Origin: Balamuthia mandrillaris
Lineage: Eukaryota; Discosea; Longamoebia; Balamuthiidae
Assembly: GCA_031835245.1 (NCBI GenBank)
Contig: JAVKOQ010000014.1
Span: forward strand, 147,001-211,000
Direction of reading: 5' to 3'
Length of the DNA: 64,000 nucleotides
Positions 9,710 to 21,819 of the stretch are shown here, piece by piece. Made by a program: the position numbers and the translations under genes. Each line of letters begins with the position of its first letter. The stretch's first letter is position 1. The notes beneath the pieces were generated by a model. The model saw only the letters and a program-made list of their open reading frames with translations. It was not told the origin of the DNA and did not search any database.

Positions 9710-11803
9710 TCAGTGACTCTGTTCTTCCTTGTGACTTCGCTCTGTGCGCACCGCCTCCACTAGAGCATGTAACATCCACAATGGCGCAGCAACATCGTTC
9801 TCCAAGTCCTCTTTTCTTTCTTCTTCCTTCTCCTTTGGTGGCAAGGCTTTTGTGCTATCGTTGACCCACGCAATAAAGAAAAAGATTTTCCGCTTTGCAG
9901 CCTCCATCTTTATCTTCCACCGTTTGACTTGTTTATCAACGTTGCCTTTTTCTCCGCCTGGTGTTCCTCTTTTTGTTGTTGCGCTTCGTGCTTGTTGTAG
10001 TGTTTGTGCTTTTGCTTCAGTGTTGTTGATGGTGGTACATTCTTGAAGAGCATGTTCGAAGATGGAGTGCATGTCAGAAAGGGCCATCAACACAAAGGTT
10101 GAAGGTCGAAAAAGAATGGCAACAACATCTTTCAACACCGCCAAAGAAAACTCTTTTGGGTTGTTGGAAAGAGAAGGCTGTTCATTTGTGTTACCGAAAG
10201 AGAAGTAAGAAAAAGGGAAAGGGAAAGGGAAAGGGAAAGGGAAAGGGAAAGGGAAAGGGAAAGGGAAAGGGAAAGGGAAAGGGGGAAAGGAGAAAGGGAA
10301 AGGGAAGGGAAAAGGAAAGGGAAGGGAAAGGAAAGGGGAAAGGGAAAGGGAAAGGGAAAGGGAAAGGGAAAGGGAAAGGGAAAGGGAAAGAAAACGAAAA
10401 TGAAGAATAACGACTGTAGGTAAGGGGGTACCTTCAAAGAGTTTTGGAGCAATTCATCAACAGCAGATGGTAAGGTTGGATGAACTTTGTTTTGGCTGAG
10501 CACCAAAGACAATTCCCAAATGGCATGAGCCGCCTCTGTCGCATTGTCCAACGCTTCTCCATTGAACAATCGTTGGACGTAAGCATAGGCATAACTTAAC
10601 AAGGTAAATGGTAAATAATGGGAGCAACAAAGGAAGATTGAGAGAAGAAAATAATAAGCAGAAGAACGAAGAAGAACGAAAAAGAAGAAGAAGAAGCAGA
10701 AGAAGAAGAAGAACAAGAAGAACAAGAAGAACAAGAACAAGAACAAGACGAAGAAGACGAAAAGACGAAGGAGACGAAGGAGACGAAGAAGACGAAGAAG
10801 AACAAGAAGGAGAAGGAGAAGAAGTTGATGAAGATGAAGATGAATGCAAAGAAGTAGACGATAACGACGAAGGAGACAAACATAAAGAGTAAGGTTAAAA
10901 GAACAAGAAGCAGGTAGAACGTACATAAGATCAACAAGGTTATTTACAAGAAGGGGTGAGGGTTGTGTCTTCAGCAAGGATGAAAAAGGTGGAATGTCCT
11001 TCATCACGCTTGGAGGTTCTCTTTTTGGCTTTAACGCTGCTTTTATCTCTTTGACCCATACCTCTTCCTCCTCTTCCTCTTCTTCCACCCTTGAAAGTTC
11101 TTTCTCTTGTGAAAAAGTGGAGCTCAACTCCACGATCTTTGGTCCTTGTGTTCCTCCCTCTCCTCCCTCTCCTCCTTCCTCCCACCAAGGCTTCCACAAC
11201 TCCAACAACTCGCCCAGTCTGCCATCAGCCAGTGCTCTAAAGAACTCTCTTCGTTCCTGCTCCGACAAGGACTCCAACAACGCGGACGAGTCTACCCCTT
11301 CCTGCAAGCTCAACCCTGCGAACCTGGCGAGAGCCTCTTCTTCCTGTTCCATGTCATCGGTTGCTTCTTCCTCCTCGATTTGTCGTTCGTGCACGCGCCG
11401 CAAGGTCTCCAGCATTCGCTTCTTGTCCTCTTCGCTAGGTTTCTGTGCTTTGAGGCCTTCCACCACGCTCTCGCGATAAAACGCCTCTGTGCATGTTTGT
11501 CCATGTATCTGTGTTTTTTTTTTAAAGGTTTAGAGGTCGTCTAAAACTTTGTTTTTGATCTGATCGCTTCGGATGCGACCACTACAAACCTTGTAGCAAG
11601 CCAAGGAACAGTACTGCAAGTTGCAGCGAGGGCAAGTGTACCGGGCAGTCTCTTTGTGGCACCTGCGGAGAAAAGCGAAAACCCTTTTTTAAGAGATAGA
11701 AGAGAGAAAGAGAGGAGGTTGCAACGTACACACGACACGGCTTGGTCGTTCCTCTTGTAACGAAAAGCTGCTCTTCGCCTCCTCCTCGTTCCTCTCCTCT
11801 CAT
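9710..11803 (-). CDS. ZNHIT2: HIT-type zinc finger protein, ZNHIT2-like
   Basis: Five exons (11803-11730, 11662-11590, 11508-10925, 10594-10432, 10177-9710) join in frame to about 453 residues. The HIT finger at the N-terminus is split over three exons: CRVCHKE, CPRCNLQYCSLACYK, then HGQTCTEAFYRESVV, giving the paired Cys/His pattern with the typical C-terminal H and C. Helical acidic sequence follows (VHERQIEEEEATDD; FAGLSLQEG). In the second half EALDNATEAAHAIWELSLVL and KEFSLAVLKDVVAILFRPS resemble the ZNHIT2 C-terminal helices. ZNHIT2 works with R2TP/U5 snRNP assembly in other eukaryotes (family knowledge). Intron 4 consists largely of a (CCCTTT)n array on the coding strand. The finger assignment is firm; the subfamily is likely. 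Confidence 0.87.
10204..10391. repeat. (GGGAAA)n hexanucleotide array inside a ZNHIT2-like intron
   Basis: About 185 bp of GGGAAA units with a degenerate centre (AAAGGAGAAAGGG variants near 10281-10330). It lies wholly between the exons at 10432 and 10177, so it is intronic. Confidence 0.95.
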
Positions 11804-12210
11804 TTTTATGCGCTTTTTCTTTTCGATAAAAAGTTCTTGGAATAATGAGGGGTCATAAAATAAAAATTACAAATTATTTCCTTCTTTCAATAGTATCGGC
11901 ATTTATTCCAACCTATCGCGATTCAACAGAAATATTGTGTGTGGTAAAAAATTTCCAAGAAACCAAAAAAACATAAGGAAAAAAACGTAGCAGGTAGAAA
12001 AAGGGAAAAAGAGAGGGTGAAAGCCCTTCCAGACAGAGGGGAGATTTTGACTGTGAAAAACAGAAGAAGAGTTCAAAAGTTTTGGTGAGGATTGCTTTGT
12101 TGTTGCTGGTTTGATAGGTGCGCTTTCAAAGTTTTTTTTTTAAAGTTAAAAAAAAAAAACGAACGATACCTCTCTCTCTCTTTAACGCTTTGTTGAAAAC
12201 GAAAAACATC
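11804..12210. promoter_or_regulatory. Divergent promoter region (ZNHIT2-like / BRCT protein)
   Basis: An A/T-rich 400 bp stretch between two divergent starts, with no coding signal on either strand. It must hold both promoters. I could not pick out a TATA box or a clear motif. Confidence 0.6.
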
Positions 12211-15200
12211 ATGAATAGCTTTTCGATCATGGAAAGCAGTGTCATCAATGGGAAGGGTGAAGGCGACAGGGTGTCTTTGCTGCGGCAGGAGATCGATGGC
12301 CTCGAGAAGCAGCTGGACGTGGAGTTAGCCCAGCACAACAAACCTCGTGTGGAGGCACTCAAGAAAGAAATCGAAAAACTCAAGGAAGAGTACAGTCGTA
12401 CGTTTCGTTTCTCCTTTCCGTGTTTCTTTTTTTTAATTCTCCTGGTCTCTTGTACCTCCTCCTCTCGTCACTCTTCTGCTCGCTCACACCACCCGCTACT
12501 CCCTTACTGGCACATTTTTAGGCGCAATGTTCGACGCTGTGATGGGCGGTTCTTGGTCTCCAACACCTGCACCACGACCGCATGTGGCGACCTCATTGCC
12601 GGCCTCTCCTTTGAGCTCCTTCACGACGGCTCCTGCCTCAACTCCCAAACCAGCCATCCCTTCCACGCTCGCCACCCCAGCCAGGACGCCAGGAGGGAAG
12701 CGCCTCGCTAAGAGAACAAAGCGCGGTAAGAATTCTCTGTTCAAGTTTCCACCGAAAGAAAAGCCCAGCACCAGCGCCAGCACCACGCCTACTGCTTCTC
12801 AAAGCGAAGCGGAAACTGAAGCCTCACACGCACCCACCTCCTCTTCTTCTCAGAAAACGTTTGTTGAGCACGTGGTAGAGAATGTAACAGCAGTTGCAAC
12901 AGATAATGAGGCAGAAACTGCGCAGAAAGAGATCAACAAAGAATCGGTTGCTGCTCATGTACCAGCGTGTGGAAGCGAAATGGCATCACAAGAAAAGGCA
13001 AACCCAGAAGTCGTACCAGTAGAGGAAGTGGAACTGCAGAAGCAGCCGTCACCAGAACAGAGGGAAACAAACCTGTGGTCATCACCCACAGAAGAAGAGA
13101 AAGAGGAGAACAATGAAGAACAACGGCAAGAACAACAACCGCAAATCGATCTTGCGCCGATGGAGCAAGAAGACGTTGAAGCGGTGGAGCAGGTGAAGGA
13201 ACCTTCAATGCTCTCTGTGGAAACTGAACTCAAACAAACAGCCACATCCACAATCACGGTCACGAGGATCGAGGAAGTACCCGTACCTATTGGCAGCGGA
13301 GTAACCGCAGAACCTAGCGGGCACCCAATGATCGAGCTAACCTGCGAACAAACGTTTACGCCGTCACCAATCTCCTCTGATGAAAACCCACCTGACATGG
13401 AGAGCAAAGACGCAGTGACATTGCAACAGCTCGCGAGCGAAAACCAAGATCTTCGGAGGCGTACTGAGGAGATGCTCGCTGAACGGGGTTACTTCGAAAC
13501 GGAAAAAGCCAAACACGATTTGGAAGTGAAATCATTGAAGGAACACATTGACAGCCTTTCCCAACAGCTCGAGGAGCGACGAGCCAACTCTACAGAGGTG
13601 ATGCTTGAACGTGACGCTCAACTCGGCGCCTTGAAGAAGGAAGTAGAGGAGCTCACTAATCGATTGATAGACTTCAAGAACAGATCCACTAGATTAGAGG
13701 ACGAGTTGAAAAAGGAGAGAGCAGAATGGGCAGACGAGAAAAAGACGCTTCTCTCTGAAATCAAAATGTTGGAGGAGAGTCAACGAGAGAATGGAGAGCA
13801 GATCTCGACGCTATGTTTTGAGAACGTGGAGAAGGAGAAGGAAGCCTCCCGTTGGGAGGGTACTGCAAAGCAAGCTATTGAAGAGTTGGAGAGTTGGAAG
13901 ACACGTTTCCTTCGTTTGGAAGAAGAGTACCGCCAAAAAGAGCTTGAGGCCGCACAACAGTCTCCCCACCAAAAAGAAGCGGAGTTGGAGCAAACGTTGG
14001 CAAAGCTTGAGAAAATGCTTCAACAAAACCTGAACGATGCTCAGGCCCAACGCGCTTCTTTGGAGGCTTCTCTCGAACGGTCCAACGACGAGCTCAACAA
14101 CTTGCGTTTGAAGCGGGAAACTCTGCAACTCCAACTTACTGAAACCAGCCAAAAATACGAACAGGAACGACAGAAGGTTCAACACAAAGCTCAGAAAGCT
14201 CAAGAGTACCTTCAAGAGTTGGAAGCTCTGCGCAAGGGCCAACAGGCCAAAGAGAAGGAGGTGTTGAGAGCAACAGAAAAAGCAGCTGCATTAGAACGAG
14301 AGTTGGCCAGAGAGAGAATGGAAGAAGGGGTGGGCTCTCGATTCCGCTCTATTCTTGAAGAGAACCTTATAGCGCAGAGCGAGATGATGTATGCACGCTT
14401 CGAAGTGGTGAGTCAAGAATTGGTGGAAATGCATAAAAGGTTTGATTGGCTGGAGAAAGATGCTGTGAGGAAGGATTTGGCGGAGGCGCAAAACGAGGCG
14501 CAAAGGCAAAAGGCCAAAGCAGCGGAGCGAAAGAGGCAGTTACAGAAAATGGAGCCTTTTATCAAGAAGTTGCAACGTAGTTTGGAAGAAGCAGAACAAC
14601 ATGAACAAGAAGCGGAAGCAGAAGAGGAGAAGAAAGGAAGAGAAGATATAACGGACGAAAGTGAAGAGCCAGCCGTAACAGAAAAAGAAGAACCAAATAA
14701 GACGAAAACGAGAGTGAAATCGAAATCTGTTGCAACCACAAAAGAAGCTGCTCCATCTACAGCCAGCAAAAGAGCAGCCAAAAGAGGAACCGCCACTTCA
14801 ACAACAAAAACCACAAAGACGGAACCAGATGCAGAAGCCAAAAGCAAGCCACTTTCAACACAACCCGAGAAAGATCCTTCTCCTCATCGTCAACAACCAC
14901 CCCCTCCTTCGACTACAGGGACCGCTGTGGAAAAAGAAGAACGCAGCTCCTCTTCTGCGTCAAAGAACACTGGCAACTCCAACGATGACTCCATCATTGT
15001 CGAAGACGACAGTGACTGGGGCACCACTTCCTCAGCTGCCACCGAACCAGACCACACCATCATCGATCCTCTCTTAGATCCTGCTCCTCGTTCATCTACT
15101 CGTGCCTCTTCCACTTCACCGTCCTCTCTCCTTCGTTCCCCCTCCAAACGCATTCATACCCACAAAAAGGTAATCTACTTCTCCGGTTTCAAGCCTGACG

Positions 15201-16347
15201 ACCCCATATATAATCACCGCATGAAGGAGAGCTTAGCCACCGCCAGCCTCAAACTCGGAGGGGCTGAGGTTCGCTGGGACGCCGAGTTTGACACGCAGAT
15301 CACCCACGTAATCGCCCCTCCCGACAGTCGCACGATGAAGACCCTCGCTGCAGCGCTAACCGGGAGGTGGCTAATGGCTCCCGAGTGGGTGTTGGACAGC
15401 CAGAGGGAGGGCAGGTGGTTGGAGGAGAAAAGCTATGGCACGTGCTATGCGGAGAGACCGTTTGCATTAAAGAGGTTCTATATGGCACCGTCCTTTAGGA
15501 AGGAGAATGAGAAGAAGAACCATAAGCTTAGTAACGCGCATACTCTGATTGTTAAGGTCAGTTTCTCTCTCTTTCTCTCTCTTTCTCACCCGCTCTCCTC
15601 TCTTAACGTACAAACTTCAAATAAAAGCTTGGACGTGGGACAGTGGTTACAAAGCCAGAAAACGTTGACTTCACTTTAGTGGCCACCAACAACCAAAATG
15701 CCTCCGAGGTGCACGGCATCCCCGTAACCTGGGCTCAATTCGTCAACATGATCCCCGGCGCCACTGCTTCTCCCCCTCCTCCTGCTTCTTCTTCCGCAAC
15801 AACCTCAACCAATCCAACTTTAACTTCTGTCAATGAAGCTCAACAACAACCATCAGGTCTACATATCATTCCAACGGCAATGGAAGAAACGACCGCGGGC
15901 GGAGGTGGAGGACGTGGACGGAAACGAAAGAGCTCCTTGTCGTCTCCCTCTTCTTCTCAAGAGGAAACCAAGGCGAGCACGACGAAGAAGAAGAAAATGA
16001 AAGTTGGGGAACATCCAGGAGAAGAAGAAAAGGAAGCAGAAGAGAGTGAACCTTTAACCCAACAGCAACAACAACAACCATCCAAGACAACAAAAACAAA
16101 AGCAACAACAACGGGCCGAAAGAAGAAACCAACAACAACAACTAAAACGGCACGACGAGCCATGTCGGAACAGGAGGAAGACGAAGGAGATGACAAAGAT
16201 GAAGGGGAGGAAATAACCAGCAGCTCCTCCCAAAAAACAACCTCCTCCTCCTCCTCCTCGCGTGGCACGGCAGCACGCGGCGCCAAAAGGCCAGCCAAAC
16301 GAACCGCAGCGAAACGGCAGGCCGGCCGAAGAGGTGTCGACAGCTAA
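12211..16347 (+). CDS. Large nuclear-type protein: coiled coil plus C-terminal BRCT region
   Basis: Three exons (12211-12397, 12522-15556, 15628-16347) give about 1313 residues. Residues 1-60 form a charged helix (LRQEIDGLEKQLDVELAQ). A Pro/Ser/Glu-rich stretch (to about 390) precedes a long heptad-rich coiled coil (about 390-780; NQDLRRRTEEMLAER, LEEERRANS-type segments). A basic/Ser linker follows. At about 950-1060 a BRCT-type unit is visible: VIYFSGFKPDDP, KLGGAEVRWDAEFDTQITHV, GRWLMAPEWVLDSQREGRW. Next comes a region with PVTWAQFVNMI that may be a second BRCT. The tail is Lys/Ser-rich (RPAKRTAAKRQAGRR), suggesting nuclear localisation. The architecture fits DNA-damage or chromosome scaffolds that bind phosphopeptides. 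I cannot name an orthologue. Confidence 0.85.
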
Positions 16348-16532
16348 TTCATTAATTTGGACCAATCGGAAGTTGAGCGAATTACTATGATAATGAAGTG
16401 GAGGTTTTTTTTTAAATGCACTATAAATAATAATATAGAAAATTCCCGTGGGTAGTTTCGTTTACGAACTGCGAACAACGAACAAACGGTTGAAACGCGG
16501 GACAAAGGACAGAGAACGTGGCAGCAGCAGAA

Positions 16533-17827
16533 ATGGGAGGAGGAAGAGCGTTCTGTTTGTTTGCATTGTTGGTGGTGGCGGCTCAGGGAGTGATCGGCAT
16601 TTCTATTCCGGTCACGGAGGATGTTATAGCTCCTTTGCCGACGCTTGCTCCCGCTGACGGCGGCCGAAAAGGCGATATGGTTCCTGTTGAAGTATACGCC
16701 CGTTCTTTTCTTCCTGGCTGTATGTTGTGAGCTTTTAGAACACCGTCTTTACTCTGGTTGCTTTAAAACTTCTTTTTCTTATTTTTACTTTTAAAAATTC
16801 AACAGGGGGCATTGAAGATGCCGAGGTCCGAGTGTTGGAGATGCCGGACATTGTGTTGAAGACAAAGAAAGGCGGTCTCACTTCTTTCATGGCTCCCGTT
16901 GGCTCCAATATTACCCTGGTGCTTACCAAGTGGAGTTATCATTCTGTTCAGGTTCGTTTTCTCTCTTCTTTCTCTTCATCGTTCTCTTCTCTTCTCTTAG
17001 CTTCTCTCGCACTCCTCTTCTCTGTTTCTTCTTTTCAGTTTCCTATTGTGCGGTAATTTTTTTTCTAACAAGAAAACCATATATCTTTCAAACTACACAC
17101 GCCATTACAGACGAGCACCGTGACCGTGCCTCCGGGAGGACTTACCGGAAAGCAAAAGCAAATGACATTGCAGGTGCCTGACAAGCTGACCTTCTTTTTC
17201 TTGCAGCAAGCATTGCCCGACAAACTCAACAATAAGATGTGTCATATTGCTGCTACCGTTGCTGCCAAGAATAAGGTTTGTTGGATTCTTTTTCTTTTTC
17301 TTTTTCTTTTTCTTGTTTTTGCTAAAGAGTTTTTGACTTGTTTTTCTTCTTCCTTTCGAAAGACTCTATTTGATGATGAACAAGGCGAAGTCAACTCCAC
17401 TGTAAGTCTCGTGCCTACGCCTTCTAACTCGCCAAAGCCTTTTTACTTTGGTATCTTCATGGGTATCTTCCCTCTCTCCCTCTCCCGCTTCCTTTCCCTT
17501 CCGCTCTTCTTCCCGCTAACCACCATTTCTGCTTTGCAAACGAAAAGGTAAAACCAATCCGTTCATTTGGAATCTGAATGCAACATCGGCGGATGGCGGT
17601 ATCTTGTTCTTTAACGTGCCACCAGGGTTCGTTCTTCTCTCTGCTATTTCTCTCTTTCAAAAAGTATTCATCATCTCATGCACACAACAAACAAAAAAAA
17701 AAAAAGAGAGTACAAACTGATGGCGCAGAAAGAAGGAGTGGTGTTCAACGATCCTCCCTACTCCGTCATCAAATGCACCGAAGGTTCCTTCATCAACGCT
17801 TCTCCTCCTTGGGGTCCTCGTGTGTAA
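16533..17827 (+). CDS. Secreted protein of unknown function with beta-sandwich-like segments
   Basis: Six exons (16533-16719, 16806-16951, 17111-17275, 17363-17450, 17548-17626, 17707-17827) give about 261 residues. The N-terminus (RAFCLFALLVVAAQGVIG) is a clear signal peptide with likely cleavage after about residue 22. The mature part is strand-rich (SNITLVLTKWSYHSV, STVTVPPGGLTG) and has FFNVPPGEYKLMAQKEG, which resembles the turn-strand pattern of carboxypeptidase regulatory-like or Ig-like folds. Two N-glycosylation sequons (NIT, NST) and another (NAT) are visible. There is no catalytic motif and no transmembrane segment after the signal. It converges on the phosphate transporter, with a (GA)n run between the stops. 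Function unknown. Confidence 0.8.
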
Positions 17828-17875
17828 TAATAATTTTTTGCTTATTTCTTTCTGAAATAAATAAATAACATCCAA

Positions 17876-17876
<1 letters not shown>

Positions 17877-17928
<52 letters not shown>

Positions 17929-17930
17929 AA
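17877..17930. repeat. (GA)n microsatellite between convergent genes
   Basis: An almost pure GA run of about 45 bp in the roughly 120 bp gap between the two convergent stop codons. Confidence 0.9.
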
Positions 17931-17944
17931 AGCAAACAAATATT

Positions 17945-20130
17945 TCAAGCCATGGAAGAGGTCAACTCTTTGAGTTCCAATCTATCCACTTCGTTCGTCG
18001 CATCTTCTTCTCCTGCAATCTCATCCAAAGACTTGCCTCTTGTCTCGGTCACGCAAAGCACCGTCAACACAGCTCCTATCAACGCCACAACGCCACATAT
18101 CGCAAACACTGTTCGCAAGCCATACGCTTCCATCACTGGTGCCAATGCAGCTATTTATTTATTTTGGTTACTTCTTGAAGGAAGGAAGGAAGGAAGGAAG
18201 GAAGGAAGGAAGGAAGGAAGGAAGGAAGGAAGGAAGGAAGGAAGGAGAAGGAAGGAAGGAAGGAAGGAAGGAAGGAAGGAAGGAAGGAAGGAAACGACAA
18301 CAAAGAAAGAAACAACGAAAGAATGAAAGAGGAGAGAGAGAAACGTACCAGAACCTAGGGCAGCTCCAAGTTTGCCAGCAGCAGCAGAGACGCCGTGGCA
18401 AGTAGCCCTGACCTTTGTCGGGAAGCTCTCCGCCGCGAGGACATAGGTGGTAGTGTTGGGTCCCACGTTCGTGAAAAAGAATGAGACCGCATACAAAGAG
18501 AAGAAGAGAACATCGCTGCTGGAGACCTGCTTATAGGCAATTGCAATGATGAAGTAGACGGCAGACAAGCACAAGAAGCCTATCCATTGCAACCGCTTTC
18601 TTCCAAAGAAACTCGTCTCGATGAGATAGACAGCGCACCAATAGCCAGGAATGGCTATAGCAGTCAAGACCACATTAAAGCGAGCCACTTGGATGACCTC
18701 GCCATGAGTCATGGCTGCATCTTCGTCTTGACCCAAACCGTATTCCTTGAGGATGGAGGAGGAGAAGAGGGCGTTGGCATAAAAGGTCACGTCGAGGAGG
18801 AACCATGTTCCTGCGGTACCCAAGAGTCGTCGCCAATAGCGACGCACCAAGGACATGTACTCGCCTTTGCTCATCTTAGGAGAGGAGGAGGTTATGGATG
18901 AGGATGAGAGAGTAGACTCTGGGTGGTGATAGGAGGAGCTCTGACGTTGGTGGCGTTGGAAATGAGATGTCTCTTCCATCTTCAACCTGTATTTGTTAAA
19001 ATCGATGCTTTGCGGTTAACGTTTTCCCTCCAAGAAAAACAAGAAGAGAGACCAACCTGAAGTAAAAGATAAGAAGGCCAGGAATAGCTCCAACGGCAAT
19101 GCTCAGACGCCACGCCCACTCATGCCCATCTGCTCCCAATATTACTATCAAGAGGTAGGCTACCAACGCGGCAGAGCAAGCGCCAATGCCTTGCATGCTG
19201 AACACTGCTGCCGTCAATCGTCCTCGTTGATGAGTCTCAGAGGACTCGGCGGTGATAGTGGCAGAGAGAGGGTACTCTCCTCCGATGCCGATGCCCAGCA
19301 GGAAGCGGCAGATGGCCAGCAAGGAGTAGAGAGGGAGGAGGCTCGTGTCAACGACACATGCGCTGATAAGGGTGAAGCTGATTACCAAGGAGAGAGTTAT
19401 CACGAAACCCTTTTTTCTGCCGATCTGTTAAGTTCAGAGGCAGTATAAAGTTAGGAGAGGCAGAAGAGCAACATGAGAAAAGAGTCAAGTCAAGCACGCG
19501 AGATGAGAAAACGAAACAAAGAGAGGAGAAGCAGAGAAGAGAGAACCTTATCAGCAAGAAAACCAAAAAGCAATTGACCACAGAGAGCGCCGACCAGAAC
19601 GGCGCTGCTGATGAGGGACTTGTTGGAGGGCGTGAGCTCATACAGGGTCGACAGCAGCACCAAAACCAGATTGATCACAAACCTGTTTTGAATTTCAAAT
19701 CCAATCACAGAGATGGTTTTTCAGAGATTAAAAATCTCTCTCCACAAAACAAGATTTTGTTGAAATGAGCAAAAAAAAAAAAAAAAGGTGCTACGCACAA
19801 GTCATAAGCGTCAGAGAAGAAGCCAACCCCAGAGACAGCGATCGTCTTCAAGGTGGACCGCCAGTTGAATCTGCCACCGGCCCCTCCAATGCCCGAGGAC
19901 AGCTGGTCAATCTCTCCTTGCAAGGGGATCTCGTAGTCGAGGCCCTCCTCCTCTTCCTCCGCCAACAATTCCTCATCCAAGGTTTTATGCCCCTCTGACT
20001 CGTCGTCGTCCTCGTCGTCTTGGTCGGTGTCGGTGGTGGACAACCTATCCGGCGGCTGTGGGGGAAGCTCCTCCTCCTCTGCGGAAGAACTGCCCTCCCC
20101 TTCCGAGGCGTACAGCTGCACTGGTTCCAT
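17945..20130 (-). CDS. Phosphate:H+ symporter of the PHT1/Pho84 type (major facilitator superfamily)
   Basis: Five exons (20130-19799, 19682-19547, 19424-19057, 18986-18349, 18150-17945) join in frame to about 559 residues. An acidic cytosolic N-terminus of about 90 residues precedes the first membrane span (GVGFFSDAYDL). GGEYPLSATITAE is the PHT1/Pho84 signature in span 4, and LFGFLADKIGRKKG is the MFS loop 2-3 motif. A charged central loop (about residues 280-310) separates the two six-helix halves. The second half has YVLAAESFPTKVRATCHG. It should import inorganic phosphate across the plasma membrane. Intron 4 holds a (CTTC)n array on the coding strand. A perfect TGACGTCA lies about 135 bp upstream of the start. 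Confidence 0.93.
18178..18293. repeat. (GGAA)n tetranucleotide array in a phosphate-transporter intron
   Basis: About 29 copies of GAAG/AAGG with one interruption near 18245. It lies entirely within intron 4. Confidence 0.95.
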
Positions 20131-20262
20131 CTTTGTTTGAGAAAGATTTCTTTTTCTTTTTTTTTATGTTCACTTTTTCTTTGGATTATTCTTGCTTAAA
20201 TCGAATAATTGATCTTTTTATGGACAATTTTCGAGAATTATTCAGCCGAAGGGTAAGGCGGA

Positions 20263-20270
20263 TGACGTCA
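20263..20270. promoter_or_regulatory. CRE-like palindrome TGACGTCA
   Basis: A perfect 8-bp cAMP-response-element/bZIP palindrome about 135 bp upstream of the phosphate-transporter start. The same or near-same word occurs upstream of several other genes in the window. Confidence 0.55.
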
Positions 20271-20468
20271 TAAATGCAGGTCAAATCGATGTCAATTACT
20301 GCTGTATGAAATTTAGTTATTCATGTCGACACGAAGAATCCCCCAGCAATGAAGCGAGAACAGCTGCCGTGTTGTTGTTGCTGGAAGGTGTTATCGGTCA
20401 TCGCCTTGTTGCTCGTCGTCAATGCTGCGATGGTAGCCGATAATGACACGCAAATGATGACATAAAGA

Positions 20469-21290
20469 TCATGAAAGTGAGGAGGAGAATATGGTATGAC
20501 AAAATGGCACGAATGTGTTAAAGCCTGTGTGGAACAAACAAAATGAAAAAAAGGGTTCTCTACTCTCCTCTTTTCTCTTTCTCTATGTCTTTTGTTTCGT
20601 TCTTCTATTCCGTTATTTGCGTCGGTCGGCTCGCACTAAGAGACGCTATGTTAGCAGCAAGAAGAGAGAAGAGAGAAGAGAGAAGAGAGAAGAGAGAAGA
20701 GAGAAGAGAGAAGAGAGAAGAGAGAAGAGAGAAGAGAGAAGAGAGAAGAGAGAAGGAGAATGGCTGCAATATGAACCTCTGTCTCTGACTTCTTTCATTA
20801 ACCGAAAGATCTCAGGGTCCTTAGGAGCTAATTCGACAGCCTTCTCTAGCGCCTCCAACGCTGCTTCGTGTTGCAGCAGTTCCTTCAGCGCACATCCTTT
20901 CCGATAGTACCCCTTTTTGTTTTTTTTTGTCAATAAAAACATGTGGCTCCTCGCTTCTCTTCCTCTTCTTCGCTCTCTTCGCTCTGATCGCTTGGCCTCT
21001 CTTTTGACTGCGTTCACTTCTCTTCTTCTCTCGCTCTCCTTTTCTGCTCTCTCCTCTACTCCGTTCTCGTTCTCTCCTTCCTTCTCCTCCCTGCTCGCCT
21101 CAACGTCAAGAAGGTGTGAGGTGAGACGGTGTCACTTACTTTGGCCCATTCCGGCTGTAACTTGATGCACATCTCTGCGTCTTCCAGAGCTTTGTGGTCT
21201 TTGTTCATCTTCATGAAGGCCGCTGCCCGGTTACTATTTATGTGTGTGTTATTGATTTTTCGTTGCAATCATTTGTCCGATCGAAACAGA

Positions 21291-21338
<48 letters not shown>

Positions 21339-21522
21339 GAAATAATAACCTGTAGAGAAAATGATTGGTGGGATCTTCTTTGATGCCGTTGGTGTAGTTC
21401 TTGATGGCGAGCCCCCACTTCCCATTCTTGAAATAGTTGTTGCCGAGCTCCTTCCAGTCCGTGTCCTCTTGGTTGGCGGTGGCGGGGGTCGTCGCTTCCG
21501 CTGTTTGTTGTGTGTCGCTCAT
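20469..21522 (-). CDS. Small TPR co-chaperone-like protein (STI1/SGT-type repeats)
   Basis: Exons 21522-21350, 21233-21140 and 20912-20777, and probably 20524-20469, total 153 codons, giving about 152 residues. Three tetratricopeptide repeats cover almost the whole protein: WKELGNNYFKNGKWGLAIKN, then SNRAAAFMKMNKDHKALED, then GYYRKGCALKELLQHEAAL. The NxxYF / SNRAAAF / YYRKG series matches the carboxylate-clamp TPR of Hsp70/Hsp90 co-chaperones (N in repeat 1, N in repeat 2, K/R in repeat 3). The last exon (FNTFVPFC...SLS) is inferred from splice sites and phase only. Intron 3 is filled with CTTCTCT heptamers on the coding strand, intron 1 with (CT)n. Confidence 0.82.
20655..20757. repeat. (AGAGAAG)n heptanucleotide array in the TPR gene intron
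   Basis: About 14 tandem AGAGAAG units, lying just downstream of the exon 3 donor on the coding (minus) strand. Confidence 0.9.
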
Positions 21523-21567
21523 CTCTCTCTTTTTTTTTCTCTAATTTTTTTCTTGTCGACATTAATT

Positions 21568-21608
<41 letters not shown>

Positions 21609-21609
21609 A

Positions 21610-21655
<46 letters not shown>

Positions 21656-21819
21656 CTTTCTCTAGCTCTCTGTCATCTCTCGTTCTCTTCGCTGCCCCCC
21701 AGTTCTCTCCTCTCTGTTCTCCCTTTTCTCTGTTCTCCCTCTTCTGCCTGGCGCGAAAGCGACGGATGGGCGAACGGAAGCAGGGCATAACACAAAACCA
21801 TCTTTGTTTGAAAGGAGCA
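21523..21819. other. Intergenic spacer with (CT)n tracts
   Basis: About 300 bp between the TPR gene start and the oxygenase stop. It is dominated by (CT)n blocks at 21575-21603 and 21612-21650. No coding signal. Confidence 0.7.

Noticed and set aside
9183-9779. 198-codon minus-strand frame over the EF-hand gene
   Set aside because: The plus strand encodes two canonical EF-hands; the minus frame has no motif.
10204-10391. (GGGAAA)n array as a telomere-like or origin-like element
   Set aside because: It sits inside a spliced intron of the ZNHIT2-like gene and does not match known telomere units.
10132-11466. 444-codon minus-strand frame spanning ZNHIT2-like introns
   Set aside because: The frame crosses microsatellites coding only Phe/Leu/Pro/Ser runs; conserved blocks join only if the introns are removed.
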